Shown here piece by piece: positions 25,056 through 33,383 of a DNA stretch of 64,000 bases. The position numbers and the translations under genes are program-made. Location: NCBI RefSeq assembly GCF_014639315.1, contig NZ_BMFY01000001.1, positions 334,747 to 398,746 of the forward strand. The letters are read 5' to 3'. The notes under the pieces are model-generated. The model did not search any database, was not told the DNA's origin, and saw only the letters and a list, made by a program, of their open reading frames with translations. Every line of letters starts with the position of its first letter. Positions within the stretch are counted from its first letter, which is position 1. The stretch is from Sediminivirga luteola. GTDB taxonomy: Bacteria > Actinomycetota > Actinomycetes > Actinomycetales > Brevibacteriaceae.

Positions 25056-26336
25056 TCACCCGCCTCCGCCCAGCATGCCCGGCAGCCACAGCGACAGCTG
25101 GGGCAGGGCGGTGACCAGGACGATGTTCAGGGCCAGGACGCCCAGGAACGGGACGACGGCCTTGGAGAGCGTCATGAGGTTCACCCGCGCGATGTCGGAG
25201 GCGACGAACAGGTTCAGGCCCACGGGCGGGGTAACCAGCCCGACCGCGAGGTTCACCACCATGATGACGCCGAAGTGGACCGGGTCGATGCCCACGGCGG
25301 TGGCCATCGGCAGCAGGATCGGCACGAAGATCAGGATGGCCGCGGCGGCCTCGATGAACATGCCGGCGACGAGCAGCAGCAGGTTCGCCATGATCAGGAA
25401 GCCGATGACCCCGAGGTTCATCGCGGTCAGCGTCTCCACCACCTGCGTCGGGAAGCCCAGCACGTTGATGAAGAAGGCGAACAGGCCGGCGGTGGAGATG
25501 ATGACCATGATCGTTCCGCTGGTCACGGCGGAGTCGGTCAGGGCTTTCATCAGCTTCCGCGGTGTGATCTGCCGGTAGACCGCGCCCAGCGCGGCCGCGT
25601 AGAACACCGCGACGACGGCTGCCTCGGTCGGGGTGAAGATGCCGCCGTAGATGCCGCCGAGCACGATCACCGGCATCAACAGCGCCAGGATCGACTTCCG
25701 GAAGGAGGTGAAGACCTCCCCGGCGGTGGTCTTCGCCGTGCCGACGTAGCCGCGCTTCTTGGACACCGCGTAGGCGAAGAGCAGCAGCGAGGTGGTCAGC
25801 ACCAGGCCCGGCAGAATGCTGGCGATGAACATATCGCCGGCGGAGACGTTCGCGGCCACCGCGTAGAGGATCAGCGGGATGCTCGGCGGGATGATGACGC
25901 CGAGCGAGCCGGCCACCGCCTGGTTCGCGCCGGTGAAGCCGCGGTCGTATCCCTTGGCGAGCATCGCCGGGACCAGGATGGCGCCGATGGCTGCGACCGT
26001 GGCCGCTCCCGATCCGGAGATCGCGGCGAAGAACATCGAGGCGATGACGGCGGTCATCGCCAGCCCGCCCGTGCGGTGCCCGATGAGCGCATTGCCGAAC
26101 CGGACCAGGCGCTCGGAGATCCCGCCGGCCTGCATCAGATGCCCGGCCAGGATGAAGAACGGGATCGCCATGAGCGGGAAGGAGTTCAGCGCGTTGAACA
26201 TCTGCTGAGGGACGACCTGGAGGCCGAAGACCCCGGATGCGCCGATGGCGGCGGTGGTGCCCAGGGCGATGGCCACGGCGATGGGCACGCCGATGCCGAG
26301 CAGGACGAGCGCGATGACGACGAGGAGGATCATCAT
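25056..26336 (-). CDS. dctM: TRAP transporter large membrane subunit (DctM)
   Basis: 426 residues with about 12 membrane segments. DctM signatures include GIGVPIAVAIALG at the start, MAIPFFILAGHLM, ASMFFAAISGSGAATVAAIG, IIPPSIPLILYA, GIFTPTEAAVVAVFYA and LVTPPVGLNLFVASDI. With DctQ it forms the sodium-driven permease that accepts substrate from DctP. Its ATG overlaps the DctQ stop by 4 bases. TRAP systems of this type bring in carboxylates and sugar acids. Confidence 0.95.
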   Translation of the reverse strand: MMILLVVIALVLLGIGVPIAVAIALGTTAAIGASGVFGLQVVPQQMFNALNSFPLMAIPFFILAGHLMQAGGISERLVRFGNALIGHRTGGLAMTAVIASMFFAAISGSGAATVAAIGAILVPAMLAKGYDRGFTGANQAVAGSLGVIIPPSIPLILYAVAANVSAGDMFIASILPGLVLTTSLLLFAYAVSKKRGYVGTAKTTAGEVFTSFRKSILALLMPVIVLGGIYGGIFTPTEAAVVAVFYAAALGAVYRQITPRKLMKALTDSAVTSGTIMVIISTAGLFAFFINVLGFPTQVVETLTAMNLGVIGFLIMANLLLLVAGMFIEAAAAILIFVPILLPMATAVGIDPVHFGVIMVVNLAVGLVTPPVGLNLFVASDIARVNLMTLSKAVVPFLGVLALNIVLVTALPQLSLWLPGMLGGGG

Positions 26337-26923
26337 CGGCGATCACCCCCTTCCTCCGGGCCGGGTCCGTCCGGGGAATCGGCCGGCTTCCCGAGCTCCG
26401 TGATCTGCTCCGCGGCGGCCTCCGCCTCGCTCTTCATCTCGATGCCGAGGTGGAACTTGCTCATGGCATGGAGGGTGTTGAGCATCATCAGCGCCCCGGC
26501 CACCGGCAGCGCGGCGATCGCCCAACTCATGCTGATCCCGGTGGCCGGTGCCAGCTGGTAGGACACCGCGGTGGCGATGGAGGTGCCGAAGACGATCAGG
26601 AGCAGGTAGAAGAAGATGGAGACGATCCAGGCGGTCAGCATCACCGCGGCGCGGGATCGTCCCGTCATCAGGCGTTCCAGCGCGTCCACCCGGATCATCC
26701 GGTTGTCCTTGATGGCGTAGGCGGCGCCCAGCAGGACGAGCCAGACCATGACGAAGCGCGAGATCTCCTCGGAGAAGTGCAGGGCGTCGCCGACGACGAA
26801 CCGGGCGAAGACCTGCCAGCCGATCAGCACGCACATGCTCCCCAGCAGAGCCGCCAGGACCCAGCGGAGCACCATGTTGACCGGCTCCATGAAGGCCACG
26901 ATGGCGCGGGCGGATTTAGTCAT
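26333..26923 (-). CDS. dctQ: TRAP transporter small membrane subunit (DctQ)
   Basis: 196 residues with four membrane segments, from ATG 26923, which overlaps the end of the DctP gene by 8 bases. The typical GWQVFARFVVGDALHFSEEISRFVMVWLVLLGAA region (in parts: WQVFARFVVGDAL, EEISRFVMVWLVLLG) marks the family, followed by a KDNRMIRVDAL loop. The charged 40-residue tail after TM4 is longer than usual. It forms the permease with DctM. Confidence 0.92.
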   Translation of the reverse strand: MTKSARAIVAFMEPVNMVLRWVLAALLGSMCVLIGWQVFARFVVGDALHFSEEISRFVMVWLVLLGAAYAIKDNRMIRVDALERLMTGRSRAAVMLTAWIVSIFFYLLLIVFGTSIATAVSYQLAPATGISMSWAIAALPVAGALMMLNTLHAMSKFHLGIEMKSEAEAAAEQITELGKPADSPDGPGPEEGGDRR

Positions 26924-28094
26924 CGTCGGCCTCGCTCTCATCGGAGGCGGTCCCCGGTTCCGGAGCTCCGGCGCTGCCGGCGGCCAGGGCGTCCATGCCC
27001 TCGGCCGGGGGTACCGCATCGGCTTCGTCGAGGACCCGCTGGACCAGGTCCCGGGGGATCCGCTCCCGCCACCGGTCCAGCACGGGCTGGGCGGCTTCCT
27101 CAAAGGCGTCGCGGTCGATCTCGGAGACTTCCACGCCGTTGTCCTGCAGCGTCTGCAGGCCTTCTTCCTCGGCCTCGATGCTGGCGATGCGCTGCTGGCC
27201 CGTCGCATACAGGCCGGCTTCCAGGATCGCCTCCTGATCCGCTGGGGAGAAGCTCTCGAAGTAGCTCTGCGAGATCATGATCGGCGCGGGGGAGTAGACG
27301 TGCTGGGACAGGCTCAGGTGGCTCTGCACCTCGTAGAACCGCACGTCGACGATGGTGGCGATCGGGTTCTCCTGGGAGTCGATGACGCCCTGCTGCAGGC
27401 CCGTGTAGACCTCGGGCCAGGCCATCGGCAGCGCATTCGCGCCGAACGTGCCCCAGGTGTCCAGCTGCGCCTCGCTCTCCTGCGTGCGGTGGCGCATTCC
27501 GGCGAGGTCGTCCGGGGTGACGACCGGCCGCTGCGAGTTGGTCAGGTAGCGGAAGCCGTTCTCCGCCCAGCCGAGGATCTTCACGCCGGTGATCTCCTCG
27601 AATTCCTGGGCCAGCTCGTCGCCGATCTCCCCGTCCAGGGTGTGATAGACGTGCGCCAGGTCGCGGAAGATGTACGGCATGTCGAAGAGCATGAACGAGG
27701 GGACGAACCCGCCCATCGGGCCGGTGGAGGTGATGCCCATCTGGATCGCGTTGATGGACATGCCCTCGACCACCTCGCGCTCGCCGCCGAGCGCGTTGTT
27801 GTAATGGAACCGGACGCCGATGCGATCATCCGTCAGCTCGCTCAGCTTCTCCGCGAAGGCGACTCCGCCCAGGTGATGGTGGGAGCCTTCGCCGAGCGCC
27901 AGGCTGAAGTCGATGATGCCGGTGTAGTCGTCGTCCTTGGGCAGGACGGTGCCGCAGCCGCTCAAGCCGCCCAGGGTGAGGGTGGAGGCCATGCCTGCCA
28001 CCGCAAGACCCAGGGCGCGTCTGCGGGAGATTCCTCGTGGTGGAGGCGTGCCGGGTGGTCCCGGCCGCCGATGGTCATGGTGCGTAGTGCGCAT
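26916..28094 (-). CDS. dctP: TRAP transporter solute-binding lipoprotein (DctP)
   Basis: 392 residues from ATG 28094 (CGGAG at good spacing). The leader has a twin-arginine-like SRRRALGLAV motif and a lipobox LSGC at Cys47, so it is an exported lipoprotein, possibly Tat-dependent. The DctP fold follows: ALGEGSHHHLGGVAFAEKL, NALGGEREVVEGMSINAIQMG and MRHRTQESEAQLDTWGTFGANALPMAWPEVYTGLQQGVIDSQENP (in parts: ALPMAWPEVYTGLQQG, VIDSQENP). The arginine that salt-bridges carboxylate ligands is expected in MRHRTQES. The C-terminal 35 residues are acidic and disordered. It is the first gene of the TRAP operon. Confidence 0.93.
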   Translation of the reverse strand: MRTTHHDHRRPGPPGTPPPRGISRRRALGLAVAGMASTLTLGGLSGCGTVLPKDDDYTGIIDFSLALGEGSHHHLGGVAFAEKLSELTDDRIGVRFHYNNALGGEREVVEGMSINAIQMGITSTGPMGGFVPSFMLFDMPYIFRDLAHVYHTLDGEIGDELAQEFEEITGVKILGWAENGFRYLTNSQRPVVTPDDLAGMRHRTQESEAQLDTWGTFGANALPMAWPEVYTGLQQGVIDSQENPIATIVDVRFYEVQSHLSLSQHVYSPAPIMISQSYFESFSPADQEAILEAGLYATGQQRIASIEAEEEGLQTLQDNGVEVSEIDRDAFEEAAQPVLDRWRERIPRDLVQRVLDEADAVPPAEGMDALAAGSAGAPEPGTASDESEADDD

Positions 28095-28127
28095 GTTCAC
28101 TCCGTTGTGAGCGTGGCGGTGGCCTTC

Positions 28128-28156
28128 AACGTAGAAAGCACCTGAGCGTTCAGCAA
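28128..28156 (-). promoter_or_regulatory. promoter of the TRAP operon with flanking dyads
   Basis: Reverse-strand TTGCTG (28151-28156) and TACGTT (28128-28133) are 17 bases apart. Imperfect palindromes cover both elements: TTCAACGTAGAA (28125-28136) on the -10 and CAAC-N5-GTTG (28154-28166) on the -35. These are candidate LacI sites. Confidence 0.5.
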
Positions 28157-28216
28157 CATTAAGTTGAAGACCTCTTCGTGAGGCGGCGCCTTGACCGGCA
28201 GGCCGGGGCGGCTGGC

Positions 28217-28230
28217 TTAAGGGTCCTTAA
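28217..28230. promoter_or_regulatory. 14-bp inverted repeat in the divergent promoter region
   Basis: TTAAGG-GT-CCTTAA is a perfect 6-bp inverted repeat about 30 bases upstream of the 3-hydroxyacyl-CoA-dehydrogenase-like gene, in the region shared with the TRAP promoter. It is AT-rich for this genome and may be a regulator site. Confidence 0.4.
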
Positions 28231-28259
28231 CGCCGGCTGCCGCGATTAGCATCGGCGGC

Positions 28260-29393
28260 ATGACCGATCGCAACGACGCGTCCCGGACCGGCTCCCCGCA
28301 ATCGCCCTCCTGCCACTCGGCAGACCCGTCGGCAGCGCCGGGGAAGACGGCGCACTCAGCAGATGCGGTGACGCGTTCCTCGCCCCAGCCGGCGCGGCGG
28401 CCCGCTCACGCATCGCCCCCGGACGACCCGCCGGTGTCAGTCGCGGCCGTCGTCGGCCTGGGCTATATGGGCGGCGGCATCGCCGCCTCCATCGCCCGCG
28501 CCGGCGTTCAGTGCCGGGTCTTCGACGCGGACGCCGAGCGCACCGCCGCACGGATCCAGGAACTCGCTGCGGAGTTCGCGCGGCTGGCCGAGGACGGGCT
28601 GGTCGCGGCGGATGAGGCGCGCGCGGTGGCGGAGAACCTGGTGCCCGGCTCTTCCCTGGAGGCGGACCTGCCCGCGGCGCAGGTGGTCATCGAGGCGGTA
28701 CCGGAATCGCCCCAGCTCAAACATGCGGTGCTGGGCGAGATCGACCGCTGCGCCGCGCCGGACGCCGTCATCGGCACGAACACCTCGTCCATCCGGATCG
28801 CCGAACTGGCCGGCGCGCTCCGCGACCCGGGCCGGTTCGCCGGGACGCACTGGATGAACCCGGCCCCCTTCGTCCCCGGTGTCGAGATCGTCCCTTCACC
28901 GCACACCGGCCCGGAGACCGTGGAGCGGCTGCGCCGGTTCCACACCCAGGTCGGCAAAGTGCCCACCGTCGTCGGCGACGTCACCGGTTTCGTGGCGAAC
29001 CGGCTGCAGCACGTCATGTTCTGCGAGGCGGCCAGGCTCGTCGCCGAGGGCGTGGCCAGCGCGGTCGAGGTGGACGAGGTGGTGCGGCACTCGTTCGGCT
29101 ACCGGCTCGCCGCGTTCGGTCCCTTCGAAGTCGCCGACATCGCCGGGCTGGACGTCTATCAGGCCTCAGTGGGCCTGCAGAAAGACGCCTACGGTGAACG
29201 CTTCGCAGTGCCCGAGGCGCTGCGCGAGCTGGTCGCCGACGGCCGGCTCGGGCTGAAGTCCGGTGCCGGCTTCACGCCACTGGCCGGCCGCGACCCGAAG
29301 GAAGTGGCGCTCGCGCGCGACCGCTACTTCATCGAGCTGACCAGGCTGCTGGAGCGTCCCGGCTCGCCCGGCCCGGCGCTCCGCGGCGAGTGA
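28260..29393 (+). CDS. 3-hydroxyacyl-CoA dehydrogenase-family enzyme
   Basis: 377 residues. The first 58 are low complexity and probably disordered. The core begins with the Rossmann motif VVGLGYMGGGIAASIARAG (about 64-82), has VIEAVPE and NTSSI, then HWMNPAPFVPGVEIV, the C-terminal dimerisation domain (GFVANRLQHVMFCEAARLV) and the closing LGLKSGAGF. Catalytic His is in GTHWMNP. Family members oxidise 3-hydroxyacyl-CoAs or free 3-hydroxy acids such as L-gulonate and carnitine. Divergent transcription from the TRAP genes and the BKACE gene in the cluster favour oxidation of an imported 3-hydroxy acid. GTG 28434 would give the core alone; ATG 28260 follows a TAGCAT -10 by 7 bases and could be leaderless. 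Confidence 0.85.
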   Translation: MTDRNDASRTGSPQSPSCHSADPSAAPGKTAHSADAVTRSSPQPARRPAHASPPDDPPVSVAAVVGLGYMGGGIAASIARAGVQCRVFDADAERTAARIQELAAEFARLAEDGLVAADEARAVAENLVPGSSLEADLPAAQVVIEAVPESPQLKHAVLGEIDRCAAPDAVIGTNTSSIRIAELAGALRDPGRFAGTHWMNPAPFVPGVEIVPSPHTGPETVERLRRFHTQVGKVPTVVGDVTGFVANRLQHVMFCEAARLVAEGVASAVEVDEVVRHSFGYRLAAFGPFEVADIAGLDVYQASVGLQKDAYGERFAVPEALRELVADGRLGLKSGAGFTPLAGRDPKEVALARDRYFIELTRLLERPGSPGPALRGE

Positions 29394-29651
29394 CCTCCGT
29401 ACGCCGCCAACGGCAGCCATCGTCGATCTGGCCGAAATGGTCGGGTTGATCGGGATTCACGGGCAACCATTTCGCGTGAACCGGCGACCGGGAACCGGCC
29501 GGCTGGCCGCGTGTGCTGGGCGCGGCAGTGCGCGAAGCAAGGAGGCCTGCTGTATGGAGGCGGGCCGGCGTGCGTGCTGACCGCGGGATTTTTACGCTGA
29601 CACGCCTATCAGGTCCCGGCTTCCCGAACGGCTCGCCTCTAAGGTTGAGAC

Positions 29652-31487
29652 GTGGATACGAGCATTGTGATCGCGCTGGCCCTCGGGCTCATCTTCGTCG
29701 TCACGCTGCCTCAGCTGCTCGCCCGCCACGCGGAGATCCAGGAACGCGCGGACGTCGATCGCGTTCCAGGCGACCTGCGGGACATCAGCGCCGAGGCTCC
29801 ATCCACCGGGACTCGTTCCACCGCGCCCCTGCTGCCGCGTGCCAGTGCCATGCCGGCGCAGCGGGCCGAGCCGCTTGCCAGTGCTCGGGCGAGCGCATCC
29901 GCCCACGCAGCCCCTGAGCGCCAGGGAGCCGCCCCCGACGAGAATGCCGCAGGCGCGGATCATGCGGCCGCGCCCCGGCTGCGCGTACTGCGCGGGGGCG
30001 CTCAGGAAGAGCGGGAGCGGGTCAGGGAACTGCTCTCCCCGGCCGCCCGGGCCGCCGGCGAGGACGCCGCCGGACTCGCACATCGCCAGGTGCTGCCGCT
30101 CGCCGCGGGCGAGGCGCACCCGGTCACCCATATCGTCAACGCTACGGAGCGCACCGCCATGCCTTCCTCCCAGCACTCCACCCCGGCCGGCCGGAGACTC
30201 TCGCCCGCCCCGCGCCTTCCCCGCAACGCCGCCGGCGACCGGCGCGCGCCGAGACAGACTGGTACGCCGGCATCCGCGAGGAGCGCGGGCGCCGCGCCGC
30301 GCCGCCCGGCCCGTGACCATGTGGCGCAGCGCCCGGTCCGTGGCCAGGCAGCCCGTCCCGCTGCGGCGCCCGTGCCGGCGAGGCGGCGTTCACCGCTGCT
30401 GCCGGTCCTGGGCATGACCGTGCTGCTGGGCGTTCCGGTCGTTTTGGTGCTCGCGGTGCTCGCCGCCTTCTCCGTCGTGGGCTGGGAGGTTCCCGCCGCC
30501 GCAGCGCTGGTGACGGTGCTCGCGCTCTTCGGTGTGCGGATGCTCAACACCCGGCGCTCCGCCCCCGCGGACGGTGCTGCCGGGCAGAGCGCCACGGGGA
30601 AGAGCGCGGCCGCGTCCCGCGCCGAGGACACCGCCCATACCGCCACCGAGCAGAACCGGGCGCCGCGCGAATCCCGTTCGTCTGGCGGAGCCGGGACGGG
30701 CACCGGAGCCGCGACGCCGGCGAAGGCCGCCTCGAAGAGAACCGCCGGGGACCGCCTGGCGCAGGCGCGCCGCGCCCGCCAGACCGGCACCGGCGATGCC
30801 CGTACCGCCTCCCCTGCTACGGCGACCGGCAGCACCCAGAACCACGCCGACCGTGCACAGGAGGCCGTCGTCCTGGACCGGGACGCCCTCCGGAAGGCCG
30901 TGCGTTCGGCATCCAGGCGGACTCCCGCCGCCGGAACGACCCCAGCGTCGCCCGGGACCTCTTCTTCCAGGTTCTCCTCCGAGACACTCACCGATGTCGT
31001 CCCCACCCTGGACGGTGAGCACGAGGACCGCCGTGTCTCTGCGCGCCACGAGGACCGCACGACCACCGCTCGGGACGGAGCCGCTCAGGGCCGCACCGGT
31101 GCCACGCCGGGCGGGACCCGCGGCGGCCAGGGCGACGACGTGCCGGAGCCGGCTGAGGCCGTCAGCTTCGACGAGCTGCTGCAGGAGGACCAGGGCGGCC
31201 GCGACGCGACGGGCACCTGGACTCCTCGCCGGCTTCCCGCTCCCACCTACGTCGGTGCTCCCGCCGCGCCCGCCGGGGAACGGGGCGCCGCCGATGCGGG
31301 CCTGGCCGAAGCGCTCGCGATGGAGTTCGCCTCCCAGCCGGGCCACCGGCCGGAGGTCGACCCGCTCCTGGCACACGGCCGCACCGCGACGAAGCCGGGC
31401 CGGGGGAACCCGCAGGAGGCGCACGTGAACAAGGCGGTCAAGTCCGCTCAGGACCTGGACAGCGTCCTCCAGCGCCGCCGGGCCTGA
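29652..31487 (+). CDS. glpR: GlpR/SepX-like membrane protein
   Basis: 611 residues from GTG. One membrane segment at the extreme N-terminus (SIVIALALGLIFVVTLPQLLA, residues 4-24 in all) is followed by about 220 disordered residues, a hairpin of two membrane segments (about 250-270 and 274-292), and a long disordered Ala/Arg/Thr/Gly-rich C-terminus with acidic patches. This layout matches actinobacterial GlpR (Corynebacterium) and SepX (Streptomyces), the membrane receptor that binds Glp and FtsZ-associated proteins at division sites. In other actinobacteria it directly follows glp or rimJ. Here 7.6 kb of catabolic genes lie between. Assignment rests on topology and neighbourhood, so it is likely but not proven. 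Confidence 0.7.
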   Translation: MDTSIVIALALGLIFVVTLPQLLARHAEIQERADVDRVPGDLRDISAEAPSTGTRSTAPLLPRASAMPAQRAEPLASARASASAHAAPERQGAAPDENAAGADHAAAPRLRVLRGGAQEERERVRELLSPAARAAGEDAAGLAHRQVLPLAAGEAHPVTHIVNATERTAMPSSQHSTPAGRRLSPAPRLPRNAAGDRRAPRQTGTPASARSAGAAPRRPARDHVAQRPVRGQAARPAAAPVPARRRSPLLPVLGMTVLLGVPVVLVLAVLAAFSVVGWEVPAAAALVTVLALFGVRMLNTRRSAPADGAAGQSATGKSAAASRAEDTAHTATEQNRAPRESRSSGGAGTGTGAATPAKAASKRTAGDRLAQARRARQTGTGDARTASPATATGSTQNHADRAQEAVVLDRDALRKAVRSASRRTPAAGTTPASPGTSSSRFSSETLTDVVPTLDGEHEDRRVSARHEDRTTTARDGAAQGRTGATPGGTRGGQGDDVPEPAEAVSFDELLQEDQGGRDATGTWTPRRLPAPTYVGAPAAPAGERGAADAGLAEALAMEFASQPGHRPEVDPLLAHGRTATKPGRGNPQEAHVNKAVKSAQDLDSVLQRRRA

Positions 31488-31518
31488 ACCGCCCGGATCG
31501 CAAGACCTGCTGACATTT

Positions 31519-31537
31519 GTCACCGCACTGCGGTGAC
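31519..31537. promoter_or_regulatory. 19-bp palindrome between glpR-like and serine hydrolase genes
   Basis: GTCACCGCA-C-TGCGGTGAC is a perfect 9-bp inverted repeat around one base, 32 bases after the glpR-like stop and 67 before the next ATG. It could be a short terminator (8-bp stem, 3-base loop) or an operator. Confidence 0.45.
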
Positions 31538-31603
31538 GCCGCTCCCGGCAGGACGTGAAAACCGGCACTGCCGCCAAGGCGCCCTGAGGCTTAGCGTGGC
31601 GGT

Positions 31604-33343
31604 ATGAACGCCGAGACCCCCAGATCGCCGAGCACCCCCGCGCGCCACGGGACCGCTCCGCGCAAAGACGATCCGCGCGACGGCGTGCCGGGTAGAGATG
31701 CGCCACATGCCTCTGCGCCTCACCCCGCGCCGGGTAGTCCTGCACGGCCGCGCCGCCCGGATCAGGCGATCTGGGCGACCGCCGCGGTGGTGGGCCTGCT
31801 CGTCGCGGTACTCGCCTCCGTGCTGGCGCCGCACCGGCCGCAGCCGCCGGCGGCGCTCGGCGGAGACCCCGTCCTCGTGCAGGAGGCCTCCGCGGTCATC
31901 GACGGCCGCTCCGCCCAGGCCGTCGCGGTGGCGCGCTTCCCGCGGACCGCGCCGGACGATGTGCAGTGGGCGTTCGGCGGTACCCGCAGTGCCGGCGAGG
32001 ATGTCGCCGTGGGCGCGGAGACACCCTTCGAGACCGGCTCGATCTTCAAGGTGATCACCGCCATGACGCTCGCCGAGATGAGCGAACGCGGCGAGACGGC
32101 ACCCGAGCGGACCCTCGGCGAGGTGTTCCCGGAACTCGGCATCGAGGACCCTGCGCTCGCCTCGGCGACGCTCGCAGACCTGGCCACGCACACCGCGGGA
32201 CTGACGTCCGTGCCGGCCGGGCCGAACGTGCTCGGCCAGTGGGTGCTGCCACTGGCCGCCGGCAGCGATCCCTACCGCGCGACGCCCGAGCCGCTGGAGG
32301 CACTCCGCACCACCAGCGTCCAGCAGCCGGGCGAGTACCGGTACTCCAATCTCGGCTACGCGGTGCTCGGCGCGGCCCTCGCGGAAGAGGCCGGCACACC
32401 GTTCCCGGAGCTCGTGCGGGAACGCATCCTGGACCCCCTGGGCATGCACGACACCCTCATCGCCACGACGGAGGTTCCCCCGGGAGCGGCGCCGCCGCAT
32501 CTGCAGCCGGGCGCCCGCGCGCAGCCCTGGCTGAACCCCGCCTACGCCCCGGCCGGAGTGGGAACGTGGAGCACCCCGGCCGATATGGTCCGGCTGGCAC
32601 AGGGCGTCGCCACGGGAGAGGCACCGGGCCTCGGCAGCTTGGGCGTCGTCCGGCCCGATGTGCCCGGCAGCGGCCTCGAAGGACTGGTGCGGGACGGTGC
32701 CGCCGTGCACCTCGGCCTGGGCTGGCACATCGTCGAAGACGCCGGCAGCGGCACGGTCACGATGCACAACGGTGCCACCTACGGGACGCAGACGATGCTG
32801 GCCCTCGGTGAGGACGACGCGGTGGTCGTGATGGGCAACGCAGGCACCCTCACCGCCACGGAGGCGGGCATCGGCCTGCTGGGACTCGCCCCGGAAGGCG
32901 GCGCCGATGCCGGCGCGGACGAGGAACGGATCGCCGCGGCGGTGCTCGCCGCCACGCAGCAGTTCGCCGGAGCCGGGCTGACCCTCCTGATGCTGGTGCT
33001 GCCGCCGCTCCTGCTGGGCGGGCTCGTGCTGCGCGGCCGGACCCTCATCACCCAGCGGAGGATGGACCGGCTGCGGCTCATCAGCCTGCCGGCGGGCGCC
33101 GTCGCCTGGATGCTCGCCGCGCAGCGCATGGGGGACTGGTCCCTGCTGCCGGCCCCGGTCTGGGGAGCGGCATGCGGCGCCGTGGTGGCCGGCCTCGTGC
33201 TGGCGGCGTGGCGTTTTCGCGCCGCGCCCGTCGAAGCCGCCCGGGTACGGGGACTGCATCTGGCGGTGTTCCCCGTCTCCTTGCTGTTCTCCGCCGGCCT
33301 GGCAGCGATGTCACTCTGGGGCCTGCTGATCTCCCGGATCTGA
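31604..33343 (+). CDS. membrane-anchored class C beta-lactamase-like serine hydrolase
   Basis: 579 residues. A Pro/Arg-rich N-terminus precedes one membrane segment (about 56-76). The serine hydrolase domain (about 85-430) has the SxxK motif SIFK (Ser146, Lys149), the YSN motif at 247-249 and a late HNGATYG motif (the KTG/HxG box) near 387. The C-terminal 130 residues hold four membrane segments. The catalytic domain faces outside. Such proteins include D-Ala-D-Ala peptidases, esterases and wall-modifying enzymes; the attached membrane domain is typical of Pbp4*/FmtA-like hydrolases. The substrate is unknown. Confidence 0.85.
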   Translation: MNAETPRSPSTPARHGTAPRKDDPRDGVPGRDAPHASAPHPAPGSPARPRRPDQAIWATAAVVGLLVAVLASVLAPHRPQPPAALGGDPVLVQEASAVIDGRSAQAVAVARFPRTAPDDVQWAFGGTRSAGEDVAVGAETPFETGSIFKVITAMTLAEMSERGETAPERTLGEVFPELGIEDPALASATLADLATHTAGLTSVPAGPNVLGQWVLPLAAGSDPYRATPEPLEALRTTSVQQPGEYRYSNLGYAVLGAALAEEAGTPFPELVRERILDPLGMHDTLIATTEVPPGAAPPHLQPGARAQPWLNPAYAPAGVGTWSTPADMVRLAQGVATGEAPGLGSLGVVRPDVPGSGLEGLVRDGAAVHLGLGWHIVEDAGSGTVTMHNGATYGTQTMLALGEDDAVVVMGNAGTLTATEAGIGLLGLAPEGGADAGADEERIAAAVLAATQQFAGAGLTLLMLVLPPLLLGGLVLRGRTLITQRRMDRLRLISLPAGAVAWMLAAQRMGDWSLLPAPVWGAACGAVVAGLVLAAWRFRAAPVEAARVRGLHLAVFPVSLLFSAGLAAMSLWGLLISRI

Positions 33344-33383
33344 CCGATCCGCCGGCCCCAGCGACGGGGCGCCAAGGGCTCGC

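Noticed and set aside
23794..26346. An 850-codon reverse-strand frame running from the TRAP large subunit region into LacI
   Set aside because: The N-terminal half is an out-of-frame shadow of dctM; only the part from ATG 25017, with a ribosome binding site and HTH, is the real LacI gene.
22040..29393. L-carnitine degradation (carnitine dehydrogenase plus dehydrocarnitine cleavage enzyme)
   Set aside because: The BKACE plus 3-hydroxyacyl-CoA-dehydrogenase-like pair recalls that pathway, but the dehydrogenase motifs I can see do not clearly match carnitine dehydrogenase, and no thioesterase or betaine genes are present.
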